A DNA stretch of 43,187 nt from Prochlorococcus sp. AG-388-D03 (GTDB lineage: Bacteria; Cyanobacteriota; Cyanobacteriia; PCC-6307; Cyanobiaceae), in assembly GCA_003279875.1 (NCBI GenBank), contig QCGN01000009.1, positions 1 through 43,187 on the forward strand, given 5' to 3'. Within the stretch, counting starts at the first letter, position 1, and every line of letters begins with the position of its first letter. A program made the position numbers and the translations under genes. Below the pieces are notes generated by a model, which was not told the origin of the DNA, did not search any database, and saw only the letters and a program-made list of their open reading frames with translations. Positions 8,040 to 17,355 of the stretch are shown here, one piece after another.

Positions 8040-8954
8040 TTGATTTCTGAAATAAAGGAGCTTTGTTTAAAAGCCAATGCGATAATTCTTGCTCATTATT
8101 ATCAAGCACCAGAAATTCAAGATATTGCTGATTTTATTGGAGATTCTTTAGATCTCTCTAGGAAAGCAGCCAATAATGATGCAGACATAATAGTTTTTTG
8201 CGGTGTTCATTTCATGGCAGAAACTGCAAAGATACTTAGCCCAAATAAAACAGTATTATTACCTGATATTGATGCAGGTTGTTCTTTAGCTGATGATTGT
8301 CCAGCAGATGAGTTCCAAAGATTTAGAAATAAAAATCCAGATCATTATGTTGTAAGTTACATAAACTGTACTGCAGAAGTAAAAGCTCAAAGTGATTTAA
8401 TTTGTACTAGCAGTAATGCCGTTTCATTAGTAGAAAAAATTCCTAAAGATAAAAAGATCATATTTGCTCCAGATAAAAATCTTGGTAAATGGGTTCAAAA
8501 AAAATCAGGCAGAAAGCTTAAACTTTGGCCAGGTAGCTGTATCGTACATGAAACATTTAGTGAAGAAGCTTTATTAAAGTTAAAGTACAAACATCCCAGC
8601 GCAAAAGTAATAGCACATCCTGAATGTAGTCAAAATTTGTTAAACCTTTCAGACTTTATTGGTTCAACAAGTAAGTTACTAGATTTCGTTAGCAATGATT
8701 TTTCTGATTCCTATATGGTTCTTACTGAACCAGGTATAATTCATCAAATGAAAAAGAGAGAACCTAATAAAAATTTTATTGAAGTTCCAGATATTGATGG
8801 TTGTAAATGTAATGAATGTCCATATATGAAATTGAATACATTAGAAAAAGTTTTAGATTGTTTAAAAAATAATTCACCATCAATCGAATTGGAGCCTGAA
8901 ATAATTAAAAAAGCTTACAGTCCCATAAAAAGAATGCTTGATATGAGCGTCTAA
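8040..8954 (+). CDS. nadA: Quinolinate synthase A
   Basis: NadA condenses iminoaspartate with dihydroxyacetone phosphate to quinolinate for NAD synthesis and carries a [4Fe-4S] cluster. Visible are the HYYQAPEIQDIADFIGDSL segment, the three cluster cysteines C81 (DAGCSLAD), C167 (WPGSCIVHE) and C260 (CNECPYM), and HPECSQ. The 304 residues from the TTG at 8040 fit minimal NadA proteins. Upstream, the frame stays open to 7983 and would read TSTAKQKSNKNKQD after an ATA codon at 7995, where one would expect the usual ATG. Translation may therefore start at ATA or at TTG; neither has a good ribosome site. The 3' end overlaps the convergent protease gene by 4 bases. Confidence 0.94.
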   Translation: MISEIKELCLKANAIILAHYYQAPEIQDIADFIGDSLDLSRKAANNDADIIVFCGVHFMAETAKILSPNKTVLLPDIDAGCSLADDCPADEFQRFRNKNPDHYVVSYINCTAEVKAQSDLICTSSNAVSLVEKIPKDKKIIFAPDKNLGKWVQKKSGRKLKLWPGSCIVHETFSEEALLKLKYKHPSAKVIAHPECSQNLLNLSDFIGSTSKLLDFVSNDFSDSYMVLTEPGIIHQMKKREPNKNFIEVPDIDGCKCNECPYMKLNTLEKVLDCLKNNSPSIELEPEIIKKAYSPIKRMLDMSV

Positions 8955-10285
8955 TTTAACGAATAAACGAAATTATTATCTCTCTTTTTAAAAAATGCTA
9001 ATACATTTGCTGAACGAGGTTCAAACTGGCTTACTAGCTTATTCCTTTTAATAATTTTAATAAGTTCTTTCTCTCCGGATCGATACTGCCTATCTCTTCT
9101 AGTTCCAATTTCTTTCTGAAGAATTGGATTAGAGTTCATTTTAACTTCTATGTCTGGAGTAATTCCAAATTTATTTATATCTGTTCCATTAGGAGTTAGG
9201 TATTTTGCTACTGTAACAGTCAAACCTGAACCATCAACTAAAGTTCTCATAGATTGAACAAGACCTTTACCAAAAGTTTTCTTCCCTACTAATTTACCCC
9301 TATTGTTATCTCTAATTGCACCAGAAACTATTTCACTCGCACTTGCTGAACCTTCATTGACAAGAACTATTAGAGGTTTTTTAGTTAAAGCCCTTCCATT
9401 TCCTCTTTTTATTTCTCTCAAACCATTCTTAGATAAGGTACTCACTATTATTCCTTTATCAATAAATTGACGAGATATCTCAATACTTGATTCTAATAAT
9501 CCTCCAGGATTACTTCTTAAATCAAGAATATATCCAGAAACCTTTTTTACCTCTAGATCTTTTAAAGTATCTTTCATCTCTCTTGATGCATTAGCATTAA
9601 ATTGCTTTATTCTCACGTACCCTATTAATAATCCCTCTTTAGTCTCATTGATTTTGCTTGTTACTGATTTTATTTCTATCTTTTCTCTAGATAAGGATTC
9701 AAAAAAAGAATTACCATTTCTAAGGATTTCAAGCTTAACTTTGGTACCTTTTGGCCCCCTTATTAATTTAACCGCATCCTCAATATCCATATCTTTAGTA
9801 GAGACATTATCAATTGATAAAATTTTATCTTTAGATTTAATTCCGGCATCATAAGCTGGTGTCCCTTCTATTGGAGAAATAATTATTAAATCATCAGACT
9901 CCTTATCTTTAACGATTTGTATTCCTACTCCAGTCAATTCACCTGAAGTATCTATTCTCATTTGATTGAATTCTTTAGGGTCTAAAAATCGTGTATATGG
10001 ATCATCTAAATTTGAAAGCATATTTCTAATAGCATCGTAAGCCTCGTTACTGTTTGAATATTTTTTTGCTAAAAAGTCCTTTCTGATATTAATCCAATTA
10101 GACTTTTTAAATTTTCCATCCGAATCAAGGAAGTCTCTATATACAATTTGCCATACATGATCAATAACCTCTTTATAGTTATTTTCTAAAATTGTCGCCT
10201 TTGTGTAATCACTAATTAATATTCCTGAAAAAGTAGTAACTAATAAGAAGACAAATTGCTTTTTAAATAATTTTTTTATCTTCAA
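8951..10285 (-). CDS. ctpA: C-terminal processing protease (peptidase S41, CtpA family)
   Basis: This 444-residue periplasmic/lumenal serine protease has an N-terminal membrane anchor or signal (residues 10-26), a PDZ domain (about 105-200, GELTGVGIQIV...PAYDAGIKSKDKILSID) and an S41 catalytic domain. The nucleophile lies in NEGSASASEI (residues 310-319) and the general-base lysine is K340 in GKKTFGKG. CtpA removes the C-terminal extension of precursor D1 so that the Mn cluster can assemble. Cyanobacteria carry several Ctp paralogues, so whether this one is the D1 protease or a CtpB/C-type relative is not settled by sequence alone. A D1 gene is in the same window but about 8 kb away. ispG lies just upstream on the same strand. 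Confidence 0.9.
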   Translation of the reverse strand: MKIKKLFKKQFVFLLVTTFSGILISDYTKATILENNYKEVIDHVWQIVYRDFLDSDGKFKKSNWINIRKDFLAKKYSNSNEAYDAIRNMLSNLDDPYTRFLDPKEFNQMRIDTSGELTGVGIQIVKDKESDDLIIISPIEGTPAYDAGIKSKDKILSIDNVSTKDMDIEDAVKLIRGPKGTKVKLEILRNGNSFFESLSREKIEIKSVTSKINETKEGLLIGYVRIKQFNANASREMKDTLKDLEVKKVSGYILDLRSNPGGLLESSIEISRQFIDKGIIVSTLSKNGLREIKRGNGRALTKKPLIVLVNEGSASASEIVSGAIRDNNRGKLVGKKTFGKGLVQSMRTLVDGSGLTVTVAKYLTPNGTDINKFGITPDIEVKMNSNPILQKEIGTRRDRQYRSGEKELIKIIKRNKLVSQFEPRSANVLAFFKKRDNNFVYSLN

Positions 10286-10340
10286 AGCTCGGCACTCAGT
10301 TTGAAATTTTTATTAATTAGATTATAATTTAAAAATTTGT

Positions 10341-11558
10341 TTATGGATCAATCCATTTACCATCATCTTTAATGAGTCTAATTAGAGCATCTACCCCCTC
10401 ATCCTCAGGTACTCTTTTTATCTCTTCTTTTCTTCTGTAAAGAGCAATTGTACCTTTACCTTTTCCTACATAGCCGTAATCAGCATCTGCCATTTCACCT
10501 GGGCCGTTTACTATACATCCCATTATTGCAATATCTAAACCTGTTAAATGGGAAGTGGCATTCCTGACTTTATCTACAACCTCCTCAAGATTAAAAAGAG
10601 TTCTTCCGCAACTAGGACAACTGATATATTCAACCATTGTTTTTCTTAATCCTAAAGATTGCAAAATTGAATAGCAAACTGGAATCTCCTTTTCAGGTGC
10701 TTCTGTTAGAGAAACCCTAATAGTATCTCCAAGGCCTTCAGCAAGAAGTGTTCCTATACCAGCTGTACTCTTAATCCTGCCATAATCTCCATCACCCGCT
10801 TCAGTAACCCCTAAATGTAAAGGGTAGTTATATCCTTCTGCATCCAATCTATCTGCAATCATTCTATATGCGGCCAACATCACTGGTGCTCTTGAAGCCT
10901 TCATAGAAATAATAATGTTATGAAAATCAAGCTCATCACAAATTTTGACAAATTCCATAGCTGATTCTGTCATCCCTAAAGGGGTATCTCCATAAGTAAA
11001 AAGCATTCTCTCTGATAAAGAACCATGATTTACACCAATTCTTAGAGCCTTATTCTCCGACTTCAAAACTTCTACAAGTGGAGTAAACCTTTTTAAAATT
11101 GTGTTTTTAATAGTTTCAAATTCCTCATCAGTATATTTAGTTCTTGAAGGGTCTGATTTCTCAAAAACAAATAATCCTGGATTAATCCTTACTTTATCAA
11201 CATGTTTTGCAACCTCCATTGCAATTTTCATTCCATTGTGATGAACATCTGCAACTAATGGGGTAATTATATTATTTTCAATTAACTTTTCTTTAATTTC
11301 TCCAACAGCCTTTGCATGAGCTAAAGAAGGAACCGTAAGTCTTACTATCTCACAGCCAACATCATGAAGTCTTTTAATTGCTAAATAAGAATTTTCTACA
11401 TCCATTGTATCCTCGTTTATCATTGATTGGACCCTTACTGGATACTCACTACCAATTCCAATATCTCCTACCATTACAGTTCTAGTTATCCTTCTCTCAA
11501 TATGAGTTGAATATCTTTTTGAGAGACTATTCACCTCTTTTGATTGAGTTAATGACAT
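10341..11558 (-). CDS. ispG: 4-hydroxy-3-methylbut-2-enyl diphosphate synthase IspG
   Basis: IspG (GcpE) carries out the penultimate step of the MEP isoprenoid pathway, supplying precursors for carotenoids, the chlorophyll phytyl chain and quinones. The 405-residue protein has the N-terminal TIM-barrel part ([35 protein letters not shown]) and the C-terminal Fe-S domain with cluster ligands C314, C317 (SCPSCGRT) and C348 ([11 protein letters not shown]), with the conserved glutamate following. Length is typical for cyanobacteria. It lies 55 bp upstream of the protease gene and 33 bp downstream of the uracil-DNA glycosylase gene, all on the minus strand. Confidence 0.97.
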   Translation of the reverse strand: MSLTQSKEVNSLSKRYSTHIERRITRTVMVGDIGIGSEYPVRVQSMINEDTMDVENSYLAIKRLHDVGCEIVRLTVPSLAHAKAVGEIKEKLIENNIITPLVADVHHNGMKIAMEVAKHVDKVRINPGLFVFEKSDPSRTKYTDEEFETIKNTILKRFTPLVEVLKSENKALRIGVNHGSLSERMLFTYGDTPLGMTESAMEFVKICDELDFHNIIISMKASRAPVMLAAYRMIADRLDAEGYNYPLHLGVTEAGDGDYGRIKSTAGIGTLLAEGLGDTIRVSLTEAPEKEIPVCYSILQSLGLRKTMVEYISCPSCGRTLFNLEEVVDKVRNATSHLTGLDIAIMGCIVNGPGEMADADYGYVGKGKGTIALYRRKEEIKRVPEDEGVDALIRLIKDDGKWIDP

Positions 11559-11591
11559 TAAATTCTAGAAATTCAAAAAGTCTTTCTCAAA

Positions 11592-12095
11592 TTATAAAGC
11601 ATATAGTTTACTACTTACATTCTTAAGGTCTTTTAAAGTTAGATCATATGGTTTACCAATTTCTTTTGAAGGAAATCTCAACAAATAAGATGGATGAAAA
11701 ATAGAGATAATATCTCGCCCATCTTTCTTTACCCATTTTCCTCTTGACTTAGAAATTGGATTCTTTATCTCCAGCACACATCTCATTGCAGTCGAACCAG
11801 TTAAAATAATAATTTTTGGATCTACAAGTTTAATTTGTTGCAATAACCAAGGTTTATGAATATTTATTTCATTATTAGTTGGTTTTCTATTATTTGAAGG
11901 ACGACATTTAATTACATTGCAAAAATATGCATCTTTTTGAAAGTCAATTCCTGCTTTTATTAATAATTCATCCAATAATTTCCCTGATTTGCCAACATAA
12001 GGTTTGCCCTCCAGATCTTCTTGAGCCCCAGGTGCTTCACCAATTATTAATAAATTTGCAAATACATTACCTCTGCTAATGACTAACCTTTTCAA
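11592..12095 (-). CDS. Uracil-DNA glycosylase, family 4-like, lacking most Fe-S cysteines
   Basis: The 167-residue protein matches family-4 uracil-DNA glycosylases: GEAPGAQEDLEGKPYVGKSG (residues 19-38), FCNVIKCRPSNNRKP (58-72) and the HPSYLLR motif (134-140). These enzymes excise uracil from DNA in base-excision repair. Family members normally start about 30 residues earlier with a CxxC that, with two later cysteines, binds a [4Fe-4S] cluster. Here the frame upstream of the TTG start contains no CxxC, and the later C-P-(F/W)-L cysteine is replaced by lysine (HKPWLL, K81). Only C64 of the usual four is obvious. The protein may be cluster-free or N-terminally truncated. The start is uncertain. 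Confidence 0.82.
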   Translation of the reverse strand: MKRLVISRGNVFANLLIIGEAPGAQEDLEGKPYVGKSGKLLDELLIKAGIDFQKDAYFCNVIKCRPSNNRKPTNNEINIHKPWLLQQIKLVDPKIIILTGSTAMRCVLEIKNPISKSRGKWVKKDGRDIISIFHPSYLLRFPSKEIGKPYDLTLKDLKNVSSKLYAL

Positions 12096-12320
12096 AACAA
12101 ATTTACGTTGAAACTTACTAATAATGATAAAACTAAAGATTAAAAAATTTATAATAACCTTATAATAAGCAAATACAAATATTAGTTTTTTAGAAAAACT
12201 ATATGAAAATAATTTAAATTAAGAAAATGAACTAAATCAAACCAATTTGTGATAATTTTACCTATTCTTAATCTATGATTAAAAACATTTAAAAGTTATA
12301 TCTAAAGAACTGTATATCAA

Positions 12321-13502
12321 ATGAGTGAAGTAAATTTATCGAAAAGGGCATTATCAATTGAGCCTTCACTTACTCTGCAGATCAGTGCTAAAGCTAAACA
12401 ACTATCAGCTGAGGGAAAAGATATATGTAATTTAAGTGCAGGAGAACCAGATTTTGATGCGCCTAAAGAAATAATAAACTCAACAAGTGAGGCTATATTT
12501 AATGGATATACAAAATATGGTCCTGCAGCAGGAGATTTAGAACTTAGAAAAGCTATTGCAAAAAAACTCCAAACCAAAAATAATCTAAATGCTAACTTTG
12601 AAAATATAATGGTAACAAATGGAGCTAAACAGGCAATTTATAATCTTTTTCAGGTATTACTGAATGATGGTGATGAAGTTATAATACCTGCTCCATATTG
12701 GCTGAGCTATCCTCAAATGGTTAGGTTGGCAGGTGGTAAGCCTGTATTCCTAAATTCATCCGCCGAAGATGGATTCAAAATAAATATGGAAGCCTTAAAA
12801 GCAAAGATAACTTCAAAAACTAAATTTATAATTATTAATTCTCCCAATAACCCAACGGGTAGGGTGATCCCAAAAGAAGAATTATTACAAATTGCCGAGG
12901 TAGTAAGAGAACATAAAAATATTAATATTCTTTCAGATGAAATTTACGAATTAATTTTAAAAAAAGAATTTCATCATTTAAGTTTAGCTTCTTTAGCAAC
13001 TGATTTAAGAGAAAGAATTTTTATAATTAACGGCTTTGCAAAAGGTTGGGCAATGACTGGCTGGAGAGTGGGTTACTTAGTAGGACAAAGAGATGTCATA
13101 AAAGCATCATCTGCATTACAAAGTCAAAGTACAAGTAATGTTTGTTCTTTTGTTCAAAGAGGAGCTTTAGAGGCCTTAAAAACAAACCAAGAATTTTTCT
13201 TGAAAATCAATAAGCATTATGACCATAGAAGAGAAATTCTTTATCAAGGTCTCAAAAATATAGAAGGATTATTTATTCAACCACCTAATGGAGCTTTTTA
13301 TGCATTTCCAAAATTACCTGATAATTCAATGACATCTGTTGAATTTTGCAAAAGAATGTTAGAAAATTATGGTTTAGTAGTTGTGCCAGGAAAACCTTTT
13401 GGAGACGATCAATGCATTAGAATTTCTTGTGCATCTTCAAAAGAAAATATCATTGATGGTTTATCAAGATTGAAGAAGGCTATTTTTAATTACTATTTTT
13501 AA
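12321..13502 (+). CDS. aspC: Class I aminotransferase (aspartate/prephenate aminotransferase type)
   Basis: This 393-residue PLP enzyme belongs to the Ib aspartate aminotransferase group: NLSAGEPDFDAP, TKYGPAAGDLELRKAIA, NSPNNPTGRV, SDEIYE and the Schiff-base lysine K241 in GFAKGWAMTGWRVGY. It probably moves amino groups between aspartate/glutamate and keto acids, and in cyanobacteria such enzymes can also make arogenate from prephenate. A 225-bp spacer precedes it. The phnD gene starts only 6 bp after its stop, so the two may be co-transcribed although no functional link is evident. The gene symbol is by similarity and not certain. Confidence 0.9.
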   Translation: MSEVNLSKRALSIEPSLTLQISAKAKQLSAEGKDICNLSAGEPDFDAPKEIINSTSEAIFNGYTKYGPAAGDLELRKAIAKKLQTKNNLNANFENIMVTNGAKQAIYNLFQVLLNDGDEVIIPAPYWLSYPQMVRLAGGKPVFLNSSAEDGFKINMEALKAKITSKTKFIIINSPNNPTGRVIPKEELLQIAEVVREHKNINILSDEIYELILKKEFHHLSLASLATDLRERIFIINGFAKGWAMTGWRVGYLVGQRDVIKASSALQSQSTSNVCSFVQRGALEALKTNQEFFLKINKHYDHRREILYQGLKNIEGLFIQPPNGAFYAFPKLPDNSMTSVEFCKRMLENYGLVVVPGKPFGDDQCIRISCASSKENIIDGLSRLKKAIFNYYF

Positions 13503-13508
13503 AAAAAA

Positions 13509-14402
13509 ATGTTAAATATAAAAAAATTATTTATTGCTTCTTCTTTATTTTTTTCTGTTCTTTTTTCACCTTTATATGCAAGTACGAAAGTTTTAAGAAT
13601 TGGTGCAATTCCGGACCAAAACCAAGATGTTTTAGACAAGAGGTTTAATTTGTTATCAAAAGAATTATCTAATATCCTTGATATAGAGGTAAGGTATATT
13701 CCCGTTATTAATTATGTTGCAGCGGTTACTGGATTTAGAACCAATGATTTAGATTTAGTATGGTTTGGTGGTCTAACAGGAGTTCAGGCAAGGTTACAAA
13801 CTCCAAATTCAATCGTTATTGCTCAAAGAGATATAGATAAAGAATTTAAAAGTGTTTTTATAGTAAATAAGAAATTAAAACTCGATCCAATTTCAAATAA
13901 AAAAGAACTTAATAAGCTTAAGAATCTAAGATTTACTTTTGGTTCTGAAAATTCAACTTCTGGAAGGTTAATGCCAGAATATTTCTTGAATGATGCTGGT
14001 ATAAAAATTAAAGACTTTAAAGGTGGAAGAGCAGGCTTTAGTGGTAGTCATGATGCAACCATCGCTTTAGTTAACAGTGGAGCCTATGATGCAGGAGCTT
14101 TAAATAAACAAGTATGGGAAAATAATTTAAAAAATAATCCAAAAAGAACAAAAAATGTTAGATTTTTTTGGATGACGCCTGCTTATGTTGACTATCATTG
14201 GGTAGCTCAAGGAAATCTTGACAAAAGATTTAGAAAAGGTTTTACAGAAGAACTTAAAGCTACAATCATTAATTTAGATATTAAAAAACCAGAACATACA
14301 AAGATATTGGACATGTTCAACGCTAAAGAGTTCATAGAAACAAAATCTGAATATTATAAAAATATAGAATTAGTAGGGAGGAAATTAAAAAAAATCAGAT
14401 GA
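13509..14402 (+). CDS. phnD: Phosphonate/phosphite ABC transporter substrate-binding protein PhnD
   Basis: The 297-residue periplasmic binding protein has a lysine-rich signal peptide with a hydrophobic core ending near LYAS (residue 25). The mature part is PhnD-like: LRIGAIPDQNQ, the ligand-pocket segment LVWFGGLTGVQAR, FTFGSENSTSGRLMP and GGRAGFSGSHDATIALVNSGAYDAGAL. Such proteins in Prochlorococcus bind phosphite or short alkylphosphonates; which of these is preferred cannot be told here. The stop overlaps the ATG of phnC (ATGA), and phnC, phnE and an SGNH hydrolase follow with overlaps or 4-base gaps, indicating a single operon. No Pho box was identified upstream. Confidence 0.92.
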   Translation: MLNIKKLFIASSLFFSVLFSPLYASTKVLRIGAIPDQNQDVLDKRFNLLSKELSNILDIEVRYIPVINYVAAVTGFRTNDLDLVWFGGLTGVQARLQTPNSIVIAQRDIDKEFKSVFIVNKKLKLDPISNKKELNKLKNLRFTFGSENSTSGRLMPEYFLNDAGIKIKDFKGGRAGFSGSHDATIALVNSGAYDAGALNKQVWENNLKNNPKRTKNVRFFWMTPAYVDYHWVAQGNLDKRFRKGFTEELKATIINLDIKKPEHTKILDMFNAKEFIETKSEYYKNIELVGRKLKKIR

Positions 14403-15136
14403 TCGATATTCTTCTGGAATTAAAAGACGTTAATTATAAATATAAAAATAATCTCATCCTAAATAAAATAAATTTACAAATTAACTATGGAGAGAAAATT
14501 GCACTAATGGGTAAAAGTGGAGCAGGTAAAACTACCCTTATATCTATTCTTAATGGAACAATAAATCCAACCAAAGGTAGAGCTAAATTCTTCGGCAGAG
14601 AATTTGATAAATTAAATTTTGATCAGAAAAGTAAGATATCAACTATCTGGCAAGATTTAAGATTAATAGAAGATCTATCATGTGAACAAAATGTTAATTG
14701 TGGACTCCTTGGAAAAGAAAGTTTTTTATTTGCTTTGAAAAATCTATTAAATATAAGTTCTTTTAATAAAGCACATAACTATATGCAAATTTGTAATCTT
14801 GAGAAATCTATTTATTCAAAAAATATTAGAAAAATTTCTGGAGGACAAAAGCAAAGGGTAGCAATTGCAAGATCATTAATTCAAGAATCAGATATCCTAC
14901 TAGCTGATGAACCTTTTAATAATTTAGATCCTAAACTTACTTCAAAAATTAAAAATCTACTATTAATTTCTAAAAATAAAAATAAAATAAGAGTACCTCA
15001 TACAATTCTAATCTCATTACATAGGTTGGATTTATTAGATGGTTTTAATAGAGTTATTGGAATGAAAAATGGTAAGATCTTATTCGACTTAGAGAAAAAT
15101 AAATTAAAAAACTTTCATTTAAATAAGATTTATTAG
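14399..15136 (+). CDS. phnC: Phosphonate ABC transporter ATP-binding protein PhnC
   Basis: The 245-residue ABC ATPase has Walker A (GKSGAGKTT), Q-loop (STIWQDLRL), signature (ISGGQKQRVAIARSL), Walker B (ILLADEP) and the H-loop (ISLHRLDL). It energises the transporter with the fused PhnE downstream. Translation is coupled to phnD through the ATGA overlap. The C-terminal part after the H-loop is short and lysine/leucine rich. Confidence 0.92.
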   Translation: MIDILLELKDVNYKYKNNLILNKINLQINYGEKIALMGKSGAGKTTLISILNGTINPTKGRAKFFGREFDKLNFDQKSKISTIWQDLRLIEDLSCEQNVNCGLLGKESFLFALKNLLNISSFNKAHNYMQICNLEKSIYSKNIRKISGGQKQRVAIARSLIQESDILLADEPFNNLDPKLTSKIKNLLLISKNKNKIRVPHTILISLHRLDLLDGFNRVIGMKNGKILFDLEKNKLKNFHLNKIY

Positions 15137-15140
15137 CTAG

Positions 15141-16643
15141 TTGAATAAATTAAAATTAAATCCTTCTTCAATAACATTTCTACCAATACTAGTTTGTATT
15201 CCATTGGCATACGAACTTTTAATTAATTTCCATATTGGAGGAATAGAACTATTTAAAGAATTTATTATTTCTGCTTTAATTCCAAAAATTAATAATGAAA
15301 TCATTATTACCTTAATAAAAAGATTAAATGAAACGATATTTATTGCATTTTCTAGTTGGCTAGTAAGTATTATATTTGGAATTATTTTCGGAATATTATC
15401 CTCAGATATTTCATATAAATTCTTGAGTTTACCAATATTTTTAAAGAGATTTATTAAGTTACTTTTGATAATTACAAGATCGATTCATGAAATAATTTGG
15501 GGACTTATATTAATGCAAATATATGGTATTAATTTTTCAATTGGAATAGTCGCTATTTGCATTCCATATATTGCTATAAATGCAAAAGTTTTCAGTGAGC
15601 AAATTGAAAATATTAATCTTAAAACCATTCAATCTATCAAACAAATTAATGGTTTTAAATTTTCCTCACTAATAACTTTATTTTGGTCTCCAGTTATAAA
15701 AACCCTTAAAAATTTTGGGTTATATCGCTTAGAATGTGCCATAAGAAGTACAGCAGTTTTGGGATTGTTTGGAATTGGAGGAATAGGTACAAGTATATTT
15801 TTATCCTTTCAAACTTTGAATTTCAGAGAGCTATGGACTTATCTATGGGGTTTAGCTTTTTTAATAATTATCTCAAAAGCAATATTCAAAAAAATTAACC
15901 TCTTTAATACTCCTAAGAAATTCTTGTTCAATTTTGTAATAGTTTTATTTTGTATTAGTTTGTTTTCTTTATGTTTTTTTGTTTATTTTATATTTAATAA
16001 AAATATAATACCTTTTAACTCTATCAATAATCTATTGATATTAAACTCTAATTTTAATTCATATGATTTTTTAAAGCTATTTTTAGAAACAATACTTTTA
16101 AGTCTTTTCTCTTCAGGAGTAGCTGTAAGTTTTCCTCCATTTTTTATCTTAATTTTTAATAATAAAATAGGTATTTTAATAATAAGGTCAATATCATTTC
16201 TATTTCGTTTAATACCACCACCTATAATTATTTTAGTACTTTTGATGTTTAATGATCCTTCAATATCCCTAGCAGCATTAACATTAGGATTACATAATGC
16301 TGCAATAACAAGCAAATTACTTTTAGTGAATTTATATACTCAAGATAAAAACGAATACATTGCGATGCAATCACTAGGAGTTGCAAAAAGGACTAGTTGG
16401 CTTTTCGGATTATTTGTTAAACAAGCAAGGAGTTACTTAGCATATTGTGCTTACAGATCTGACATCATTATCAGAGAAACAGCTATATTAGGAGTAATTG
16501 GTAGTATTGGCTTAGGTTGGCAACTTCAAGAATCATTGAGTTCATTCGCATGGGATGAAGTCATAATAATTTTATTTGCTTATAGCTCAATTGCAATAAT
16601 TGGAGAATTAATAAATGGTAAAATCAAAAGTAATCTAACTTGA
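15141..16643 (+). CDS. phnE: Phosphonate ABC transporter permease PhnE, tandem-domain fusion
   Basis: At 500 residues this protein is about twice the usual PhnE length (250-270). It contains two permease modules, each ending in a recognisable coupling-helix segment: GLYRLECAIRSTAVLGLFG in the first half and YCAYRSDIIIRETAILGVIG in the second. Many hydrophobic helices alternate throughout, with a lysine-rich linker near residues 250-260. A single polypeptide thus supplies both halves of the membrane channel. The start is TTG at 15141, four bases after the phnC stop; no ATG is available nearby. The 3' end overlaps the next gene by four bases (TTGA). Confidence 0.9.
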   Translation: MNKLKLNPSSITFLPILVCIPLAYELLINFHIGGIELFKEFIISALIPKINNEIIITLIKRLNETIFIAFSSWLVSIIFGIIFGILSSDISYKFLSLPIFLKRFIKLLLIITRSIHEIIWGLILMQIYGINFSIGIVAICIPYIAINAKVFSEQIENINLKTIQSIKQINGFKFSSLITLFWSPVIKTLKNFGLYRLECAIRSTAVLGLFGIGGIGTSIFLSFQTLNFRELWTYLWGLAFLIIISKAIFKKINLFNTPKKFLFNFVIVLFCISLFSLCFFVYFIFNKNIIPFNSINNLLILNSNFNSYDFLKLFLETILLSLFSSGVAVSFPPFFILIFNNKIGILIIRSISFLFRLIPPPIIILVLLMFNDPSISLAALTLGLHNAAITSKLLLVNLYTQDKNEYIAMQSLGVAKRTSWLFGLFVKQARSYLAYCAYRSDIIIRETAILGVIGSIGLGWQLQESLSSFAWDEVIIILFAYSSIAIIGELINGKIKSNLT

Positions 16644-17338
16644 TTATTAAGAAAAAATTTTTTAAATCAAGTAAGTTAATTTTAACGAATTTAGTGCCCG
16701 TTTTACCAAAACAATTAGTCGTAATTGGAGATAGTTCAGTATATGGATGGGGTGATACTGAGGGGGGAGGATGGTGCGAAAGACTTAGAAAAGATTGGTC
16801 CAGAATTCAAAATGCTCCAATTATATATCAACTTGGTGTAAGAGGAGATGGAATTGAAAAGGTTTCTTCTCGTTGGGAAAAAGAATGGTCTTCAAGAGGA
16901 GAAACAAGAAGAAATAAACCAAAAGCTATTCTATTAAATGTGGGGCTTAATGATACTCCAACAATTGGACAAAAAAACGGTAGGCATCAATTAGAGATAA
17001 ATGGTTTCGAGTATGGATTAGAAAGATTAATTTTTGAAATGAAATCCCAAACACAAGTTTTTGTAATTGGTCTAACACCCGTTGATGAGGATAAAATGCC
17101 TTTTGCTGGATGTCTTTGGTATTCAAATGATTTTTGTCATTCTTATGAAAGGAGAATGGAAGAAGTATGTATTAATCAAAATGTCCCTTTCCTTCCAACA
17201 TTTAGAGAAATGTACTCTGATCTTAGAACTAAAAATTGGATCTCCAATGATGGCATTCACTTAAATTCAGATGGACATCTTTGGATTTATCAACGTATAA
17301 AAAGTTGGGATATTTTAAAAAAATGGAAGGAATCTTAA
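16640..17338 (+). CDS. SGNH/GDSL-family hydrolase
   Basis: The 232-residue product carries the SGNH blocks: the nucleophile in VIGDSSVYGWGD, block III asparagine in NVGLNDTP, and the catalytic DGIH in ISNDGIHLNSDGH. SGNH enzymes are esterases or lipases acting on acyl or acetyl esters. No signal peptide is seen, so a cytosolic location is likely. The TTG start overlaps the phnE stop, making it the last gene of the phn operon by arrangement; why an esterase travels with a phosphonate/phosphite transporter is unknown. An ATG alternative is not available close to the start. Confidence 0.87.
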   Translation: MIIKKKFFKSSKLILTNLVPVLPKQLVVIGDSSVYGWGDTEGGGWCERLRKDWSRIQNAPIIYQLGVRGDGIEKVSSRWEKEWSSRGETRRNKPKAILLNVGLNDTPTIGQKNGRHQLEINGFEYGLERLIFEMKSQTQVFVIGLTPVDEDKMPFAGCLWYSNDFCHSYERRMEEVCINQNVPFLPTFREMYSDLRTKNWISNDGIHLNSDGHLWIYQRIKSWDILKKWKES

Positions 17339-17355
17339 TACTTATACCAAGAAAT

